A model generated the notes under the pieces. The model did no database searches, was not told the origin of the DNA, and saw only the letters and a list, made by a program, of their open reading frames with translations. A stretch of DNA of 64,000 bases from NCBI RefSeq assembly GCF_019249655.2, contig NZ_CP137557.1:402001-466000 (forward strand), read 5' to 3'. Of this stretch, positions 44,491 through 53,589 are shown one piece after another. Positions within the stretch are counted from its first letter, which is position 1. Each line of letters begins with the position of its first letter. Made by a program: the position numbers and the translations under genes. The DNA comes from Segatella copri (lineage in GTDB: Bacteria; Bacteroidota; Bacteroidia; Bacteroidales; Bacteroidaceae).

Positions 44491-47400
44491 ATGTTTAAAA
44501 GAATCGCTTTATTTGTGGGGGGGGCAATTCTCAGTTGTGGAGTAGCCTTTGCTCAAACATCCGTTACCGGTAAGGTAATAGCTTCTGAGGATGGTGAGCC
44601 TGTTATTGGCGCATCAATCAAAGTAGCTGGTACTAATACGGGTACTGTTACGGACGTCGATGGAAACTTCAGTTTGAATGTTCCAGCCGGCTCCAAGTTG
44701 GAGATTACCTATATAGGTATGAATCCACAAACTGTTAAAGCAAGTTCTAACATGAAGATTGCTTTGACTTCTGACAACAAATCCTTGGATGAGGTGATTG
44801 TTACAGGTTATGGTAACTTCAAGAAATCCTCATTTACAGGTGCTGCTGCTTCCATGTCAACAGCTAAGTTGAGTGATGTTCCTTCACTTTCTGTTGAAGA
44901 TAAGCTTTCTGGTAATATCCCAGGAGTTTCTATTTCTTCTTTCTCTGGCCAGCCAGGTGCAATGAACTATATCCGTATTCGTGGTATGGGTTCTATCAAT
45001 GCAGGTAATGATCCATTGATTGTGATTGATGGTACTCCTGTGAACTCTGGTAACTTGAGTGGTTTCAATGATGGTTCCACACAAGTTGGTTACAATGGTT
45101 CTGGTACCAATGCACTTTCTACATTGAACAGCAACGATATCGAATCTATCACTGTTATCAAGGATGCTGCCGCAGCCTCTTTGTATGGTTCTCGTGCAGC
45201 CAATGGTGTGCTTGTCATTACAACCAAGAGTGGTAGTGCAGGTAAGACCCAGGTTGATTTCCGTAGCGACTGGGGATTCTCTAACATGGCTATCAACTAT
45301 CGTCCAACGTTGGATGGTGATTCTCGTCGTGCCTTGATTTATCAAGGTTTGAAAAACTATGCTTTTGATAATATTGATGGTACTACTGATGCCTCTGCTG
45401 CAGCTTTTGCCGATCAAAATATTGATGATTATGCAGCAAAACCAGAGAATGGCTGGGCTAATTGGCGTGATGCGCTTTTCAAAAATGGTTCAAATCAGAA
45501 CTATCAGGCAAGTGTAACTGGCGGTAATGATAAGACCAAGTTCTATGCATCTTTGTCATATGCAAATCAGAATGGTATTGTTGACCGTTCAGGCTTGGAA
45601 CGTATGACAGGTAATGTAAACGTTTCCCATCGTTTTGGTAAGTTCAAGTTGGATGCTAGCACAATGATTTCATCTATGCATCAGAACTCTGCCATGGATG
45701 GTGGCGCTTCTTTTGCTGGTGCCATCTCAAGTGCAGTATGGTTCCTCGGCCCTTCTAATGCTATCTATGACAAGAATGGTAATTTGCTGACAAAGACAGA
45801 TGGTGCTTATAACAATAGTTATAACCCTATTTATGAGAACCAGCACATGTCTGATAGAACCAACACGACACGTTCTTACAGCACCTTGGCTCTCGAATGG
45901 AACATTTGGGACAACTTGAAGTTGCGTGAGAAGGTAGCTTACGACTACATCAACTCTACAGAGGATGTGCTTTGGGATAAGTACTGTGGCAATGGCTCTG
46001 GCTCAAATGGTGTGATGCAGCGTACTTATAATGAGTGGACAACCATGAACACTCAGACACAGTTGACATACAATAAGTCTTTTGGTGCCCACAATGTGGA
46101 TGCTTTGCTTGGGTTCGAGACAGAGGCATGGCATAACAACAACTCATACGCTTCTGGTACAGACTACCCTGGCAACTTGTATGAGTTCGCTAACTCTGGC
46201 GATACCTCTATGCAGAGTTACAAGTATGACTCAAAGATGACTTCTTTCTTGGGTCGTGTCAACTACAACTATAACGATTTGTATTATGCTGGTGTAAGCT
46301 ATCGTCGTGATGGTAGTTCTCGTATGGCACGTGAGAATCGTTGGGGTTCGTTCTGGTCTGTATCTGGTGCTTGGCGCTTTGGTGCAGAAAAGTTCATGGA
46401 TTCTATCAAGGATATATTGAGCGATGGTAAGATTCGTGTATCTTATGGTGTGAACGGAACTCTTCCATCTGGCTTGTATAGTTACATGAACCTTTATAAG
46501 TATGGTGAGTACTACAATGGTAGCAATGGTATGGGTATCATTGGTGTAGCCAACAAGGACTTGAAGTGGGAGCAGAACAAGGCTTGGAACTTTGGTCTTG
46601 ACTTGACATTCCTCAACCGTATCTCTGTAACATTGGATTACTACGTTCGTAATACATCCAATTTGATTATGAACCGTCCTATCTCAATGATTCCAGGTTA
46701 CTATGATGAATCTTCTCTGTTGGCTACCATGGCTCAGAATGTAGGTTCTATGCGTAACCAAGGTATTGAGGTGACCATTTCTTCTACCAACATTCAGAAG
46801 AAGGACTTCCTTTGGACTACTTCTCTGAACTTTGGTCATAACTCCAACAAGGTAACAGAGTTGACAGGTGATGATGACAAGATTATCAGTGGTGCCTTGA
46901 TTCATCAGGTAGGCAAGCCTTACTATTCTTACTATATGTATGAGTATGCAGGTGTTGACCCTGAGACAGGTTTGGAGAGCTATTACATCAATGATGGAAC
47001 TGAGAATGCTCGCAAGACCACTACTAATGTAGCTGAGGCAAACAAGACTATTGTTGGTCATCATGAGCCAGCACTTGAGGGCGGTTTGTCTAACTTCATC
47101 AAGTGGAAGTTTATCGACTTCAACTTTACTTTGACCTATAAGTTGGGCGGTGACTCTTACGATTATGCTACTTGGTTGCACGATAATGGTGGTACATACG
47201 CCCTCTATGGAGCAATCCCTTCTTACTATAAGTTGGAGGATATGTGGCAGAAACCAGGCGATAATGCTAAGTTGCCTAAGTTCCAGGCTGGTTATGGTAA
47301 GCGTGTGTTGTCTTCTCGTTGGTTGATGCCTAACGATTATCTTCGCTTGAAGAACCTTACCTTAGGTTTCTCTGCACCAAAGGAGTGGATCAGCAACCTC

Positions 47401-47559
47401 GGCTTGAGCAAGGCTCGTGTATATTTCTCTGCCAACAACTTGTTGACCTGGAAGTCTAAGGATCTTTATGTTGATCCAGAGACACCAGCGGATGGTTTAT
47501 GTACATTCGAAATGCCAGCTTTGAGAACTTATACATTTGGTATTGAACTTAGTTTCTAA
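44491..47559 (+). CDS. SusC/RagA-family TonB-linked outer-membrane transporter
   Basis: A 1022-residue outer-membrane transporter, starting at the ATG at 44491 after GAGAGAG; the longer open frame upstream is promoter DNA. A signal peptide (to about residue 21, VAFAQ) is followed by a carboxypeptidase-regulatory-like domain (about 22-95, VTGKVIASEDGEPVIGASIKV), the SusC TonB-box region LDEVIVTGYG (about 99-108), plug (YIRIRGMGSINAGNDPLIVIDG) and a large barrel ending YTFGIELSF. It pairs with the SusD lipoprotein downstream to import a glycan or peptide; no degradative enzymes are adjacent, so the substrate is open. Codons 9-12 contain eight consecutive G (44517-44524) within the signal peptide. 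Confidence 0.95.
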   Translation: MFKRIALFVGGAILSCGVAFAQTSVTGKVIASEDGEPVIGASIKVAGTNTGTVTDVDGNFSLNVPAGSKLEITYIGMNPQTVKASSNMKIALTSDNKSLDEVIVTGYGNFKKSSFTGAAASMSTAKLSDVPSLSVEDKLSGNIPGVSISSFSGQPGAMNYIRIRGMGSINAGNDPLIVIDGTPVNSGNLSGFNDGSTQVGYNGSGTNALSTLNSNDIESITVIKDAAAASLYGSRAANGVLVITTKSGSAGKTQVDFRSDWGFSNMAINYRPTLDGDSRRALIYQGLKNYAFDNIDGTTDASAAAFADQNIDDYAAKPENGWANWRDALFKNGSNQNYQASVTGGNDKTKFYASLSYANQNGIVDRSGLERMTGNVNVSHRFGKFKLDASTMISSMHQNSAMDGGASFAGAISSAVWFLGPSNAIYDKNGNLLTKTDGAYNNSYNPIYENQHMSDRTNTTRSYSTLALEWNIWDNLKLREKVAYDYINSTEDVLWDKYCGNGSGSNGVMQRTYNEWTTMNTQTQLTYNKSFGAHNVDALLGFETEAWHNNNSYASGTDYPGNLYEFANSGDTSMQSYKYDSKMTSFLGRVNYNYNDLYYAGVSYRRDGSSRMARENRWGSFWSVSGAWRFGAEKFMDSIKDILSDGKIRVSYGVNGTLPSGLYSYMNLYKYGEYYNGSNGMGIIGVANKDLKWEQNKAWNFGLDLTFLNRISVTLDYYVRNTSNLIMNRPISMIPGYYDESSLLATMAQNVGSMRNQGIEVTISSTNIQKKDFLWTTSLNFGHNSNKVTELTGDDDKIISGALIHQVGKPYYSYYMYEYAGVDPETGLESYYINDGTENARKTTTNVAEANKTIVGHHEPALEGGLSNFIKWKFIDFNFTLTYKLGGDSYDYATWLHDNGGTYALYGAIPSYYKLEDMWQKPGDNAKLPKFQAGYGKRVLSSRWLMPNDYLRLKNLTLGFSAPKEWISNLGLSKARVYFSANNLLTWKSKDLYVDPETPADGLCTFEMPALRTYTFGIELSF

Positions 47560-47580
47560 TTTATAAAAGAAAGAAATACA

Positions 47581-49116
47581 ATGAAAGTATTAAAATCAAT
47601 ATATAAGGTAATGGGCTGCGCTATTTTGGCAGCCAGCCTGTCATCTTGCGTCAATGATTGGTTGGACGTAGCTCCTTCTGATGGTACAGATGCAGGTGCA
47701 GCCTTGACCAGCAGTTCAGACTTGGCTGCTGCGAGAACGGGTATGTACAAGGCTTTGAAGGGAAACAGCAGCTTGGTAGATTACTATGGTATGCAGTTCT
47801 TCGTTTATGGTGATGTTCATGCAGGTGATGATTATCAGTATAATAATATTGGTGGTTCTAACCGTGCAAGTTTCTACTATGACATGAACTATCAGACAGC
47901 ATCTGAGTTTACATCAAGTACTTCTTCCAGTACCGTAACTTGGAAATCACCATATATTGTTATTGGCCGTGCTAATCGTATCATCGCTGCTGCAGAAGGT
48001 GGTGCTTTGAGCGATGCAGCAGAGGCTAAGGCTACTATTGGCCAGTATGCGGCAGAGGCAAAGGTACTCCGTGCCCTTGCTCATTTTGACCTTGTTCGTA
48101 TCTATGGTAAGCCATATACAGAGGATCAGGGTGCTTCTCTTGGTGTACCATTGGTAACAGGAGTGCTGGAGTCTAATGCAAAACCTGCTCGTAGCACTGT
48201 TGCTGAGGTTTACACCCAAGTAGTGAAGGATTTGACTGAGGCTATCAGCTCTAATGCTCTTGCTACAGAGACAGAACCAGGTTATGTAAGCGTTTGGGGA
48301 GCAAAGGCAATCCTTTCTCGTGTTTATTTGAATATGGGTGATTATGCTAACGCCTTGTCTGTTGCTGAGGATATTATCAAGAATTCTGGCGCAGCGTTGT
48401 GGACTCGTGACCAATACTTCAAAGCATGGGATGCTTCAACTCCTAATGAGAGTGAGTTCTTGTTCCGTCTCAATGTGGCAGGTTCTACAGACAACAATGA
48501 CTTGAATGGTATCGGTAACCTTCAGCAGCGTGATGGCTACAAGGAAATGGTTGCTACTAAGAAGTTTGTTGACATGCTTACTTCAGACCCAGAAGATGTT
48601 CGTAACGATATGTTCTTGCCTGCAACTGCAGCCAAAGAGGTGGCAACTTATGGTACCAACAAGGTATATCTGAACAAGTTGCGTGGTCAAGGTGGTAATC
48701 TTCGTAATGTTACTATCGTTCCAATTATCCGTCTTTCTGAGGTTTACTTGACAGCTGCAGAGTGTGCATTTAGAAATAATGACAAGACTAAGGCTGTAGA
48801 GTATCTGAATGATTTGGTAAAGAACCGTACCACAACAGTGGCTTCTTTGGCTACAGTGGATAACATCACACTTGAGCGTATCTTGATTGAGCGTCGTAAG
48901 GAGTTGATTGGCGAGGGACAGCGTTACTTTGATGCTTTGCGTAATAACGAGACTATCACCCGTTATACAAGTGAAGCTGATAAGGGTTGGCACAAGACAT
49001 TGAGCAAGGAAGCTCAGTCTTTCGACCGTGATTACTTCAAGGCTATTGCTGCCATTCCGCAGGCAGAGATCAACGCTAACCCTAACATCAAGCAGAATAC
49101 GGGTTACGGTGAGTAA
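47581..49116 (+). CDS. SusD/RagB-family nutrient-binding lipoprotein
   Basis: A 511-residue surface lipoprotein that caps the SusC barrel and captures substrate. The lipobox is LSSC (cysteine about residue 22), followed by VNDWLDVAPSDG, the usual SusD start. TPR-like helices follow (AEAKVLRALAHFDLVRIYGKPYT, a strong SusD signature), and near the end EVYLTAAECAFRNND and LIERRKELIGEGQRYFDALR. It lies 21 bp after the SusC gene. ATATATAAGGTAATGG occurs within codons 7-12, another copy of the recurrent motif. A terminator follows. Confidence 0.95.
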   Translation: MKVLKSIYKVMGCAILAASLSSCVNDWLDVAPSDGTDAGAALTSSSDLAAARTGMYKALKGNSSLVDYYGMQFFVYGDVHAGDDYQYNNIGGSNRASFYYDMNYQTASEFTSSTSSSTVTWKSPYIVIGRANRIIAAAEGGALSDAAEAKATIGQYAAEAKVLRALAHFDLVRIYGKPYTEDQGASLGVPLVTGVLESNAKPARSTVAEVYTQVVKDLTEAISSNALATETEPGYVSVWGAKAILSRVYLNMGDYANALSVAEDIIKNSGAALWTRDQYFKAWDASTPNESEFLFRLNVAGSTDNNDLNGIGNLQQRDGYKEMVATKKFVDMLTSDPEDVRNDMFLPATAAKEVATYGTNKVYLNKLRGQGGNLRNVTIVPIIRLSEVYLTAAECAFRNNDKTKAVEYLNDLVKNRTTTVASLATVDNITLERILIERRKELIGEGQRYFDALRNNETITRYTSEADKGWHKTLSKEAQSFDRDYFKAIAAIPQAEINANPNIKQNTGYGE

Positions 49117-49239
49117 TTATCAAACAAAGTAATAGCATGGTTCTAATACAAGTTCTAATGCTGTTATAACAAGATTAGGAAATATTTTTAATCAACGATA
49201 TAGGAATGCCATGAGTGGCATTATCTATAAATCTCTCGG

Positions 49240-49272
49240 GAGAGGCTGGCTGTGAAGCTCGCCTCTCTTTTT
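49240..49272 (+). terminator. Terminator of the SusC/SusD operon
   Basis: GAGAGGC (49240-49246) pairs with GCCTCTC (49261-49267), with further pairing inside the loop (TGGCT/AGCTC), followed by TTTTTC. Confidence 0.75.
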
Positions 49273-49297
49273 CTCATAACTTGCTGATTTTGAGCGC

Positions 49298-49305
49298 AAA
49301 GATAC
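49298..49305 (-). promoter_or_regulatory. Orphan reverse-strand promoter -7 box
   Basis: The reverse strand reads TATCTTTG here, directed toward the 3' end of the SusD gene, but no gene lies in its path. Three 33-bp tandem repeats sit just upstream of it. Confidence 0.45.
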
Positions 49306-49314
49306 ATATAAGTT

Positions 49315-49410
49315 CCAAGTCCCCCAAATGTTTTTTGTTAAAATGTTCCAAATCCCCCAAATGTTTTTGCTTGAAATATTCCAAATCCCCCAAATGTTTT
49401 ATGTTTCAAT
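49315..49410. repeat. 33-bp tandem repeat, about three copies
   Basis: Copies start at 49315, 49348 and 49381, each beginning CCAAATCCCCCAAATGTTTT (first copy with one G for A) and ending differently; the third is partial. The exact 33-bp period is about three helical turns. No spacer variation of the CRISPR kind is present. The surrounding spacer 49117-49524 otherwise holds only the terminator and the orphan promoter. Confidence 0.85.
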
Positions 49411-49524
49411 AGGGATGAGGAAACTTTCAAGGAAAAAATACAGCTTTTTAATGGAGAAAAATGATAGTAGGATGCAATATAATCCCTTGTTCCTTGTTAT
49501 TATGATATACAAACTGTTGTGGAA

Positions 49525-50238
49525 ATGAAAAAGAAAATAGTTATAATGATGATGCTGTTGCTTGCTTCCGTAGGAGCGATGGCACAGGAAGTGGAGAATC
49601 CTGTAGGAAAATTCTCTGTGATTCCCCGTGTAGGTGTTGCTTTGTCTAATTGGAGTAATAACTCGATTTATGTCAGCGATGCTTTGGATGGTGAAATCAA
49701 GTCGAAGAATCAGGCTGGCTTCATGGTTGGTGCAGATGTGGAATATCGTGCCACAGAGTATGTAGGGGTGTCTTTGGGAGCCTATTATGCTCGTTTGGGC
49801 TACCGTTTCGCTGATTATGAAACCGTAGAGAATGTCGATAAGAAGCAATATTGGGGCATCAAGAATCATCATGCTGATATTGATTACATCCAGCTTCCCT
49901 TGATGCTCAAGGGCTATGTAACCCGTCAGCTGGTGGCAATGGTGGGCATACAGGCTGGTTCCCGCTGCGGAGATGCAAAATACTCTTATGAGGAGACTTC
50001 TTTGGAGAAAGACAAGAATGGTTCTACCTATTATAAGGATACGAAGGAGGTAGAGGGAACCCTTGTTGCCAAGCGTACGAATATCTCTATTCCGGTAGGT
50101 GTTTCGTATGAATATATGAATGTTATCCTCGATGCACGATACAACATAGGTTTGACAAAGATGGAGAATATTTCGGGATTTGACAGTCCAAAGAATAGCT
50201 TCTTTACTTTCACGGTAGGTTATCGCTTTACTCTTTAG
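49525..50238 (+). CDS. Small outer-membrane beta-barrel protein (porin-like)
   Basis: A 237-residue exported protein. The ATG at 49525 is preferred over a GTG at 49519. The signal peptide ends at AMAQ (residue about 20). The chain alternates hydrophobic strands and polar turns (FSVIPRVGVALSNWSN, FMVGADVEYRATEYVGVSLGAYYARLGYRF, PVGVSYEYMNVILDARYNIGLT) and ends in FFTFTVGYRFTL, the outer-membrane barrel pattern (PF13568-like). It stands 400 bp after the SusD gene with terminator and repeats between, so it is probably a separate unit. Role unknown. Confidence 0.88.
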   Translation: MKKKIVIMMMLLLASVGAMAQEVENPVGKFSVIPRVGVALSNWSNNSIYVSDALDGEIKSKNQAGFMVGADVEYRATEYVGVSLGAYYARLGYRFADYETVENVDKKQYWGIKNHHADIDYIQLPLMLKGYVTRQLVAMVGIQAGSRCGDAKYSYEETSLEKDKNGSTYYKDTKEVEGTLVAKRTNISIPVGVSYEYMNVILDARYNIGLTKMENISGFDSPKNSFFTFTVGYRFTL

Positions 50239-50291
50239 ATAAGAAAGATAAGGTAGATGAGCAGCGACAAGCTTATCTGTAATCAATAAAC

Positions 50292-50340
50292 AAAAGGTGG
50301 ATGCAGGAATCTCTGTTCAGAGATCTTGCATCCACCTTTT
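50292..50340. terminator. Bidirectional terminator (barrel gene / metG)
   Basis: AAAAGGTGGATGCA (50292-50305) pairs perfectly with TGCATCCACCTTTT (50327-50340); a second small stem (ATCTCT/AGAGAT) lies in the loop. Confidence 0.85.
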
Positions 50341-50389
50341 ATTATCTACTATTGTTTTTCTACGAGATGATTCGTGTCATTCGTCTGAT

Positions 50390-52456
50390 TTATCCAACCT
50401 GGCTTCCTGGCTTAACCTTGCCAAGGAGAGAAGTTACATTCAATGAGCCGTCGAAGTTGACTGCACTCAGAATCATACCCTGACTCTCGATGCCCATCAT
50501 CTTGCGAGGAGCAAAGTTGGCTACGAACAATACGTCCTTGCCAATCAACTGCTCTGGCTCGTAGTAGGCTGCGATACCTGAGCAGATGGTGCGCTCTACG
50601 CCAGAACCATCGTCGATGGTGAACTTCAGGAGTTTCTTAGACTTCTTCACCTTCTCGCAGTTCAAGATGTGACCTACGCGAATATCAAGCTTCTCGAAAT
50701 CATCGAAGCTAACCTCTGGCTTGATAGGAGCAGCCTGATAAGAAGCCTCCTCGTTAGCCTTCTTGGTGTCAGCAAGCTTCTGGAGCTGTCTTTCTATAAC
50801 CTCATCCTCAATCTTCTCGAAGAGCAATTCAGGCTCACCGAGCTGGGTACCAGCCTTGAGCAGATCTGTGCTGCCGAGCTGAGTCCACTCGAAGTTAGGC
50901 ATATTGATCATCTTGCGGAGCTTCTCTGAAGAGAATGGCAAGAATGGCTCGAAGGCGATGGCGAGGTTGGCAACCAACTGCAGGGAGATGTTCAGGATGG
51001 TCTCCACACGCTTAGGATCGGTCTTCCAAACCTTCCAAGGCTCACACTCTGTGATGTATCGGTTACCGATACGAGCCAGGTTCATAGCTTCCTTCTGAGC
51101 CTCGCGGAACTTGAATACGTTGAGATACTGCTCTACCTTCTCCTTCACGTCCTTGAACTCAGCGATAGCCTTCTCATCTACCTCCTGCAATTCACCGCAG
51201 GCAGGAACTACGCCGCCCCAATACTTCTTGGTGAGCTGGAGGGCACGGTTTACGAAGTTACCGTAAACGGCAACCAACTCAGAGTTGTTGCGCTCCTGGA
51301 AATCCTTCCAGGTAAAGTTGTTGTCCTTGGTCTCAGGCGCGTTGGCTGTCAATACATAGCGCAATACATCCTGCTTGCCTGGCAAATCTACGAGATACTC
51401 GTGCAACCATACAGCCCAGTTGCGGGATGTTGAAATCTTATCATCCTCCAGGTTCAGGAACTCGTTGGCTGGTACGTTGTCTGGCAAGATATAGTCGCCG
51501 TGAGCCTTCAGCATGGTAGGGAAGATGATGCAGTGGAACACGATATTGTCCTTACCGATGAAGTGAACAAGACGTGTTTCTGGATCCTGCCACCACTTCT
51601 GCCATGTTCCCCACTTTTCTGGATGAGCATCGCAAAGCTCCTTGGTGTTTGAGATGTAGCCGATTGGTGCATCGAACCAAACGTAGAGCACCTTTCCTTC
51701 AGCTCCCTCCACAGGAACAGGAATACCCCAATCCAAGTCGCGTGTCATGGCACGTGGCTGAAGATCCATATCCAACCAGCTCTTGCACTGACCGTAAACA
51801 TTGGTACGCCACTCCTTGTGACCTTCCAGAATCCACTTCTTCAACCAATCCTGATACTTGTTCAATGGAAGATACCAGTTCTTGGTAGGCTTCTTCACAA
51901 GACCATGACCAGGGTTGTTCTTGTTGGTAGGGTTGATAAGTTCTTCAGGAGAGAGGGTAGCACCACATTTCTCACACTGGTCGCCATAAGCACCTTCAGC
52001 ACCGCAGCGAGGGCAAGTACCCACGATGTTACGGTCGGTAAGGAATTCGCCTGTTACCTCGTCGCAGAACTGTTCCTCTACCTTTTCCTCCAATACGCCC
52101 TTATCGTAGAGTGTGCGGAAGAAATCAGCAGCAAACTTATTGTGAGTTGGTGAAGTGGTACGGCTGTAAACATCAAAAGAGATACCGAAATCCTCGAAAC
52201 TCTTCTTGATGAGGTTATGATAGCGGTCTACTACCTCCTGTACGGTGATACCTTCCTTCTTGGCACGGATGGTTACTGGTACACCATGCTCGTCGCTACC
52301 GCCGATGAAAACAACGTCTTGCTTCTTGAGACGGAGATAGCGAACATAGATATCGGCTGGCACGTAAACACCTGCCAGGTGACCGATATGAACACCACCG
52401 TTGGCATAAGGCAATGCTGCGGTAACGGTGGTACGTTTGAAATTCTTTTGTTCCAT
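50390..52456 (-). CDS. metG: Methionyl-tRNA synthetase
   Basis: A 688-residue class I synthetase charging initiator and elongator tRNA-Met. The ATG at 52456 ([20 protein letters not shown]) is chosen over 52489, which lies in the promoter. HIGH is in [10 protein letters not shown] (about 22-31). The zinc knuckle is [18 protein letters not shown], the KMSKS-like loop is [11 protein letters not shown], and a C-terminal tRNA-binding (EMAP/Trbp111-like) domain starts near [20 protein letters not shown]. It is monocistronic; the reverse strand reads TAATTTTG at 52487-52494 as its -7 box. Confidence 0.96.
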   Translation of the reverse strand: MEQKNFKRTTVTAALPYANGGVHIGHLAGVYVPADIYVRYLRLKKQDVVFIGGSDEHGVPVTIRAKKEGITVQEVVDRYHNLIKKSFEDFGISFDVYSRTTSPTHNKFAADFFRTLYDKGVLEEKVEEQFCDEVTGEFLTDRNIVGTCPRCGAEGAYGDQCEKCGATLSPEELINPTNKNNPGHGLVKKPTKNWYLPLNKYQDWLKKWILEGHKEWRTNVYGQCKSWLDMDLQPRAMTRDLDWGIPVPVEGAEGKVLYVWFDAPIGYISNTKELCDAHPEKWGTWQKWWQDPETRLVHFIGKDNIVFHCIIFPTMLKAHGDYILPDNVPANEFLNLEDDKISTSRNWAVWLHEYLVDLPGKQDVLRYVLTANAPETKDNNFTWKDFQERNNSELVAVYGNFVNRALQLTKKYWGGVVPACGELQEVDEKAIAEFKDVKEKVEQYLNVFKFREAQKEAMNLARIGNRYITECEPWKVWKTDPKRVETILNISLQLVANLAIAFEPFLPFSSEKLRKMINMPNFEWTQLGSTDLLKAGTQLGEPELLFEKIEDEVIERQLQKLADTKKANEEASYQAAPIKPEVSFDDFEKLDIRVGHILNCEKVKKSKKLLKFTIDDGSGVERTICSGIAAYYEPEQLIGKDVLFVANFAPRKMMGIESQGMILSAVNFDGSLNVTSLLGKVKPGSQVG

Positions 52457-52486
52457 ATTAGCTAATATATTTTTGTTATTTGGCTG

Positions 52487-52494
52487 CAAAATTA
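52487..52494 (-). promoter_or_regulatory. Promoter -7 box of metG
   Basis: The reverse strand reads TAATTTTG 30 bp before the chosen ATG; a -33 box is not clear. Confidence 0.5.
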
Positions 52495-52567
52495 CAAAAA
52501 AATGTTGGAAATTCGGTATATTTTCTGCCCTTTTTCTATTCTATTATATAATAAGGTGTAAAATGAA

Positions 52568-52609
52568 GGGGTAGAAAACAAAAATGTTACGGGGAAGAAA
52601 ACAAAAATG
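52568..52609. repeat. Two 23-bp tandem repeats
   Basis: GGGGTAGAAAACAAAAATG at 52568-52586 recurs as GGGGAAGAAAACAAAAATG at 52591-52609. A TATATAATAAGGTGTAAAA motif lies just before them (52545-52563). No gene is seen in 52457-52684 apart from these. Confidence 0.7.
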
Positions 52610-52639
52610 GCCCTAAGCTTGACGCTTAAGACCATTTTT
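52603..52639 (-). terminator. Terminator of small membrane peptide gene 1
   Basis: AAAAATGG and CCCTAAGC (52603-52618) pair with GCTTAAGACCATTTTT (52624-52639), G-U pairs included. Read on the reverse strand it ends in TTTTTGTTTT. Confidence 0.7.
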
Positions 52640-52684
52640 ATATAGCCACTACCAAGGTGGTTACATATAAGAAGAAAGTGGATG

Positions 52685-52783
52685 TTACATGATGTTCATG
52701 TAGGCGATAACTGCCAACTCAGCAACGAGGATAACGAAACCAACTTTCTTAACCAATTTTGTTACTTTGAAAATGCAATCCAT
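52685..52783 (-). CDS. Small membrane peptide 1 (32 aa), paralog of the gene at 53201-53299
   Basis: A 32-residue ORF in a region otherwise without genes. It starts MDCIFK, has a basic patch (KLVKKVGF, residues 9-16) and one hydrophobic stretch (about 17-30) containing a conserved glutamate in VAELAVIAYM. It shares 23 of 32 residues with the second copy 0.5 kb away, with many synonymous differences between them, which argues for translation. A TACCTTTG box (plus 52859-52866, reverse strand), a leader with a TTGTCACAA-centred palindrome, and a downstream terminator make it a complete unit. It may be a single-span membrane peptide, toxin-like or accessory. I recognise no family. Confidence 0.72.
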   Translation of the reverse strand: MDCIFKVTKLVKKVGFVILVAELAVIAYMNIM

Positions 52784-52828
52784 AATTCTTAATCGTTTTA
52801 ATATTTACTATTATATTCAATTCTAAGC

Positions 52829-52866
52829 AACGTTGTGACAACGTTTGTTTTACGAGTGCAAAGGTA
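52829..52866 (-). promoter_or_regulatory. Promoter and palindromic leader of small peptide gene 1
   Basis: The reverse strand reads TACCTTTG at plus 52859-52866 and then, in the leader, a near-perfect palindrome AACGTTGT-C-ACAACGTT (plus 52829-52845). The core TTGTCACAA recurs in the leader of the second peptide gene. Confidence 0.6.
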
Positions 52867-53072
52867 CTTGTTTTTCTACTATTTGTGGGGTATATTTTCT
52901 CTAAATGGGGTATAAATTGTTTTTTTATTGCATTTTTATAATAGAATTTACTCCTTTTGAATAGAATTTACCACCTATTGTAACTTGTTTGTAGTCTGAT
53001 TTTTGTTGCTGATTTGTTTCTATGTTTGCTGTTTGTAGCCAGTTGATGGTCTGCTTAGGGGGAAAAATTAAA

Positions 53073-53107
53073 GCCTTAGCAGTTACTTTTCAGATAACTG
53101 CTAAGGC
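53073..53107 (-). terminator. Terminator of small membrane peptide gene 2
   Basis: GCCTTAGCAGTTA (53073-53085) pairs perfectly with TAACTGCTAAGGC (53095-53107). On the reverse strand the stem is followed by TTTAATTTTT. Confidence 0.85.
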
Positions 53108-53200
53108 CTTTCCTTTATCATTTACTATTGATGGTAATCTTTATTCTGTATTAACTTTAATCTCAAGAGGATACTTGTTTGATATGACCTATCTTATTTG

Positions 53201-53299
53201 TTATTGGATAGCCATATAAGCAATTACAGCCAACTCGGCGAGAAGTATTCCAAATCCCACCTTCTTTATAATACTTGTAATTTTATAAATGCAATCCAT
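53201..53299 (-). CDS. Small membrane peptide 2 (32 aa), paralog of the gene at 52685-52783
   Basis: A 32-residue ORF starting MDCIYK with basic patch IIKKVGF and hydrophobic stretch ILLAELAVIAYMAI. It has exactly the same length as the first copy. Differences are conservative (F/Y, V/I, L/I, V/L) except K/S, V/G, N/A and M/Q; the invariant parts are MDCI, KKVGF and AELAVIAYM. The reverse strand has TACCTTTG at plus 53359-53366, a 50-60-nt leader containing TTGTCACAA, and a strong terminator after the stop. The overlapping plus-strand frame (53022-53219) is not credible. Function unknown; a single membrane span is predicted. Confidence 0.72.
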   Translation of the reverse strand: MDCIYKITSIIKKVGFGILLAELAVIAYMAIQ

Positions 53300-53358
53300 A
53301 ATCTTTAATTTTTAATGTTTGACATTTGTGACAATTGCTTGTCTTTCTAACTCTGATG

Positions 53359-53366
53359 CAAAGGTA
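53359..53366 (-). promoter_or_regulatory. Promoter -7 box of small peptide gene 2
   Basis: The reverse strand reads TACCTTTGC, as before the first peptide gene; no TTTG at -33. The rest of 53300-53589 holds no gene; a TACCTTTG on the plus strand near 53506 points into the 3' end of yifB and may be fortuitous. Confidence 0.55.
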
Positions 53367-53563
53367 GCACTATTTTGTCGACTTTTGGGGGATATTTTGT
53401 TGATTTAGGGGACGAATGCTGTTTTTTAGGTGGATAAAAAACAGATTTTACCCCTTATGCCCCAAAATGTACCATTTTGCTGTATGATATTGTTGCCGTC
53501 TGTACCTTTGTCTTTTTTGTTGGAATTGCATTTTTTTGTGAGAAAAGGTGGATTATCAGTAAA

Positions 53564-53585
53564 AAAACAGAAGATTTTCTGTTTT
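53564..53585 (-). terminator. Terminator of yifB
   Basis: AAAACAGAA (53564-53572) pairs with TTCTGTTTT (53577-53585); on the reverse strand it is followed by TTTACTG. Confidence 0.7.
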
Positions 53586-53589
53586 GTCT

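Noticed and set aside
49315..49410. Possible CRISPR array
   Set aside because: Only three adjoining copies, no unique spacers between them and no cas genes; it is a plain tandem repeat.
53022..53219. 65-aa plus-strand frame overlapping small peptide gene 2
   Set aside because: It has no counterpart at the paralogous locus, whereas the reverse-strand peptide is matched there residue by residue.
52685..53299. Calling the small peptides a type I toxin-antitoxin system
   Set aside because: Size and hydrophobicity would fit, but no convincing antisense RNA promoter is visible, so the label is not supported.
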